NCBI GenBank assembly: GCA_021159845.1
Contig: JAGHDS010000415.1
Location: 1-7,180, forward strand
Direction of reading: 5' to 3'
Source of the DNA: Anaerolineae bacterium
GTDB lineage: Bacteria > Chloroflexota > Anaerolineae > DUEN01
DNA length: 7,180 nucleotides
Every line of letters begins with the position of its first letter. The first letter of the stretch is position 1. The notes under the pieces are model-generated. The model did no database searches and had not been told where the DNA came from. It was given only the letters and a program-made list of their open reading frames with translations. Of this stretch, positions 6,211 through 7,180 are shown piece by piece. Both the position numbers and the translations under genes were made by a program.

Positions 6211-6318
6211 ACTAAATTCTTTTATGCCACCGTTGCTACGCGCTTTTGAGAGAGGGTGACTAACACCCTCGTCCGCCCACAGGTGGGAGACAGAGGCTCT
6301 TCCTCACTAAATTTTTAT
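6211..6318 (-). repeat. AT-rich near-direct repeat, possible paired operator or tandem promoter elements
   Basis: ACTAAATTCTTTTAT (6211-6225) and ACTAAATTTTTAT (6306-6318) differ only by a two-base insertion and are 95 bases apart. Read on the minus strand toward the gene they are ATAAAAGAATTTAGT and ATAAAAATTTAGT. In the gene-proximal copy TGGCATAAA resembles an extended -10 element, but its -35 (TCAAAA, 17 bases upstream) is poor. They could be tandem promoters or two sites for one regulator; chance similarity in AT-rich patches is possible. Confidence 0.35.
6252..6270. repeat. Perfect 7-bp inverted repeat (hairpin or operator)
   Basis: GAGGGTG (6252-6258) and CACCCTC (6264-6270) flank a five-base spacer (ACTAA). 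The dyad lies between the two AT-rich near-repeats and about 115 bases before the isomerase-like start. No T tract follows on either strand, so it is not a standard terminator. Size and position suit a repressor operator or a leader hairpin. Confidence 0.45.
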
Positions 6319-6431
6319 CAAAATAACCCGCCACCAAACTCGGAAGACATCTCCCTACACCTCGCTTTGAGATTACGGGAGGCAAGGTGGCTCGTCTACT
6401 GTTAGGTTTGGCAGTTTAGGGGACCATGGAA

Positions 6432-6489
6432 GAGCGCCCAAGGACTATCATGTTTCCCCTTCACAGGGGCACCTCTCGCGAGCGCCCAA
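6432..6489. repeat. Ten-base direct repeat GAGCGCCCAA
   Basis: GAGCGCCCAA occurs at 6432-6441 and again at 6480-6489, with a 48-base period. The second copy is one arm of the bulged hairpin at 6467-6487; the first could in principle offer an alternative pairing partner for the same opposite arm. The small hairpin CCCCT-TCAC-AGGGG (6456-6469) lies between the copies and overlaps the larger stem. Confidence 0.4.
6467..6487 (-). other. Bulged hairpin with GCGA tetraloop downstream of the URO-D-like gene
   Basis: On the minus strand GGGCGCTC pairs with GAGGTGCCC, leaving one bulged G and one G-U pair, and closes on GCGA, a GNRA-type tetraloop. It starts 60 bases after the URO-D-like stop. No U tract follows. 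As RNA it would be a stable 3'-UTR hairpin, perhaps protecting or ending the upstream transcript. Its first arm contains one copy of the TTGGGCGCTC repeat. Confidence 0.4.
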
Positions 6490-6547
6490 CTGTGGAGACA
6501 GATCCTCACGAAGCAGCGCCAACTCCAGAGCCCGATCAACATGGTGA

Positions 6548-7180
6548 TTAAGAAACGTAGTACTCTCGAGCCTCCATCAGCGCCTGGCAAATGGTTTCGA
6601 TGTTCTCAAGCGGGACATCGGGTTCGCACTCGGCATGAAGCATCAAGCCACCCTCTGGCGCGCCCAGCTTCGCAACAGCTTCCTCAATGTGCTCCCGAAT
6701 CATCTTTGGCGTGGCAAAGGGGAAAAGCTGGCGGTCCAGATCCAGATTGATGGCAATTCGCCCCTTGCACGCCTGCACCAGCCCGTCAATCGTGTTCGCA
6801 CGGACCTGCGGATTGAGAATCGTCGCGCCACACTCGATCAGGTCATCAACGATCTCCAGGATGTGGCCGTCCGAGTGCAGATAGACATGGCAACCCGCAG
6901 ACCGGGCGAGGCCGAACAAAGCCTTGTAGCAGGGTTTGAAGTATTTACGGAAGTGACTCGGGCGCATGAGCAGTCGATCCTGAGCTCCCAGGTCCTCGCC
7001 GGCAGTCAACACATCGATGCCGAGTTCCAGCCATTTCCGAACCAGCGCCATATTGTGCTCGAAGACAATGTCGATGAGCTGGTGCAACTCGGGCGGTTCG
7101 GTGACCAGGTCCATCATCAAGTTCTCCATGCCGCGCAGATACATGAGGCGCATGAACAGGAAACCATGAGGAAGGCCGCC
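6548..7180 (-). CDS. Uroporphyrinogen decarboxylase (URO-D/MtaA) superfamily protein, C-terminal part (5' truncated by window edge)
   Basis: About 210 residues of a URO-D-fold (TIM-barrel) protein are visible. The frame is open to the right edge, with GGLPHGFLF before the ATG at 7153, so the true start is outside; residues below count from that ATG. MYLRGMENLMMDLV (4-17) is a typical helix of the family. HSDGHILEIVDDLIECG (93-109) followed by ILNPQ (112-116) is the family core, and NLDLD (136-140) and HAECEPDVPLENI (173-185) lie near the end. Authentic HemE has a GHGI-P-TP-ENV segment there; its absence argues against heme synthesis. In MtaA-type corrinoid methyltransferases zinc is held by H-x-C plus a later C. 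Here H93 and D95 take the first site and C176 could be the later one, so the metal site is altered. Similar proteins of unknown substrate are common near sugar or methyl metabolism genes in Chloroflexota. Confidence 0.8.
   Translation of the reverse strand, partial: GGLPHGFLFMRLMYLRGMENLMMDLVTEPPELHQLIDIVFEHNMALVRKWLELGIDVLTAGEDLGAQDRLLMRPSHFRKYFKPCYKALFGLARSAGCHVYLHSDGHILEIVDDLIECGATILNPQVRANTIDGLVQACKGRIAINLDLDRQLFPFATPKMIREHIEEAVAKLGAPEGGLMLHAECEPDVPLENIETICQALMEAREYYVS

Larger units (their letters stand above)
6138..6547. other. Structured intergenic region upstream of the isomerase-like gene
   Basis: These 410 bases separate the URO-D-like stop from the isomerase-like start, both on the minus strand. 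No gene is supported. The region holds two copies of an AT-rich near-repeat (6211-6225 and 6306-6318), a perfect 7-bp hairpin (6252-6270), the tight dyad CCCACAGGTGGG (6276-6287), a 5-bp hairpin (6456-6469), a bulged stem (6467-6487) and a ten-base direct repeat (6432-6441 and 6480-6489). It most likely combines the 3' end of the URO-D-like transcript with the promoter and operator of the isomerase-like gene. Confidence 0.55.

Noticed and set aside
6432..6489. CRISPR-like repeat and spacer
   Set aside because: Only two ten-base copies are present, with no longer repeat unit, no third copy and no cas gene in the window.
6402..6590. 62-codon minus-strand frame overlapping the URO-D-like 3' end
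   Set aside because: It overlaps a recognised gene, covers the repeat-containing spacer, and has no ribosome site or family resemblance.

Overview
The window looks like an ordinary chromosomal segment of a moderately GC-rich bacterium. A ClpC-type unfoldase, a tandem GNAT protein, a YvlD-family membrane protein, a FucI-like protein and a non-HemE URO-D family protein together fit a Chloroflexota lineage such as Anaerolineae or Caldilineae. That placement is an inference from gene style only; there is no rRNA or other phylogenetic marker here. I see no tRNA, rRNA, CRISPR array, transposase, integrase or phage module.

Layout, left to right. (1) Bases 1-1250 (+) hold the C-terminal half of a ClpC AAA+ unfoldase. 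It is cut by the left edge and followed by a good intrinsic-terminator candidate at 1284-1320. (2) Bases 1251-1618 are non-coding and hold an imperfect long-range inverted repeat, a TATAAT box and a small hairpin, so this is probably the promoter and leader region of the next operon. (3) Bases 1619-4329 (+) are a compact three-gene run: a two-domain GNAT acetyltransferase, an MFS exporter of the EntS/MFS_3 type that overlaps it by 11 bases, and a small four-helix YvlD-family membrane protein with a near-perfect Shine-Dalgarno. (4) Bases 4330-4697 are the convergent intergenic region, with an 11-bp inverted repeat that may terminate the minus-strand gene. (5) Bases 4698-6137 (-) encode a FucI/AraA-superfamily sugar-isomerase-like protein; its start was moved to an internal ATG with a strong Shine-Dalgarno. 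(6) Bases 6138-6547 are non-coding and unusually rich in small dyads and short repeats. (7) Bases 6548-7180 (-) are the C-terminal part of a URO-D/MtaA-superfamily protein, cut by the right edge.

How the parts may work together: the GNAT and MFS genes are translationally coupled and could form a modify-and-export pair for a small molecule, with the YvlD-like protein as a co-transcribed membrane partner. The isomerase-like and URO-D-like genes point the same way but are about 410 bases apart, so they may be separate units. I do not find a clear previously undescribed system. The parts most worth a second look are the structured 6180-6490 region, the GNAT-MFS-YvlD unit, and the divergent metal-site motif of the URO-D-like protein.
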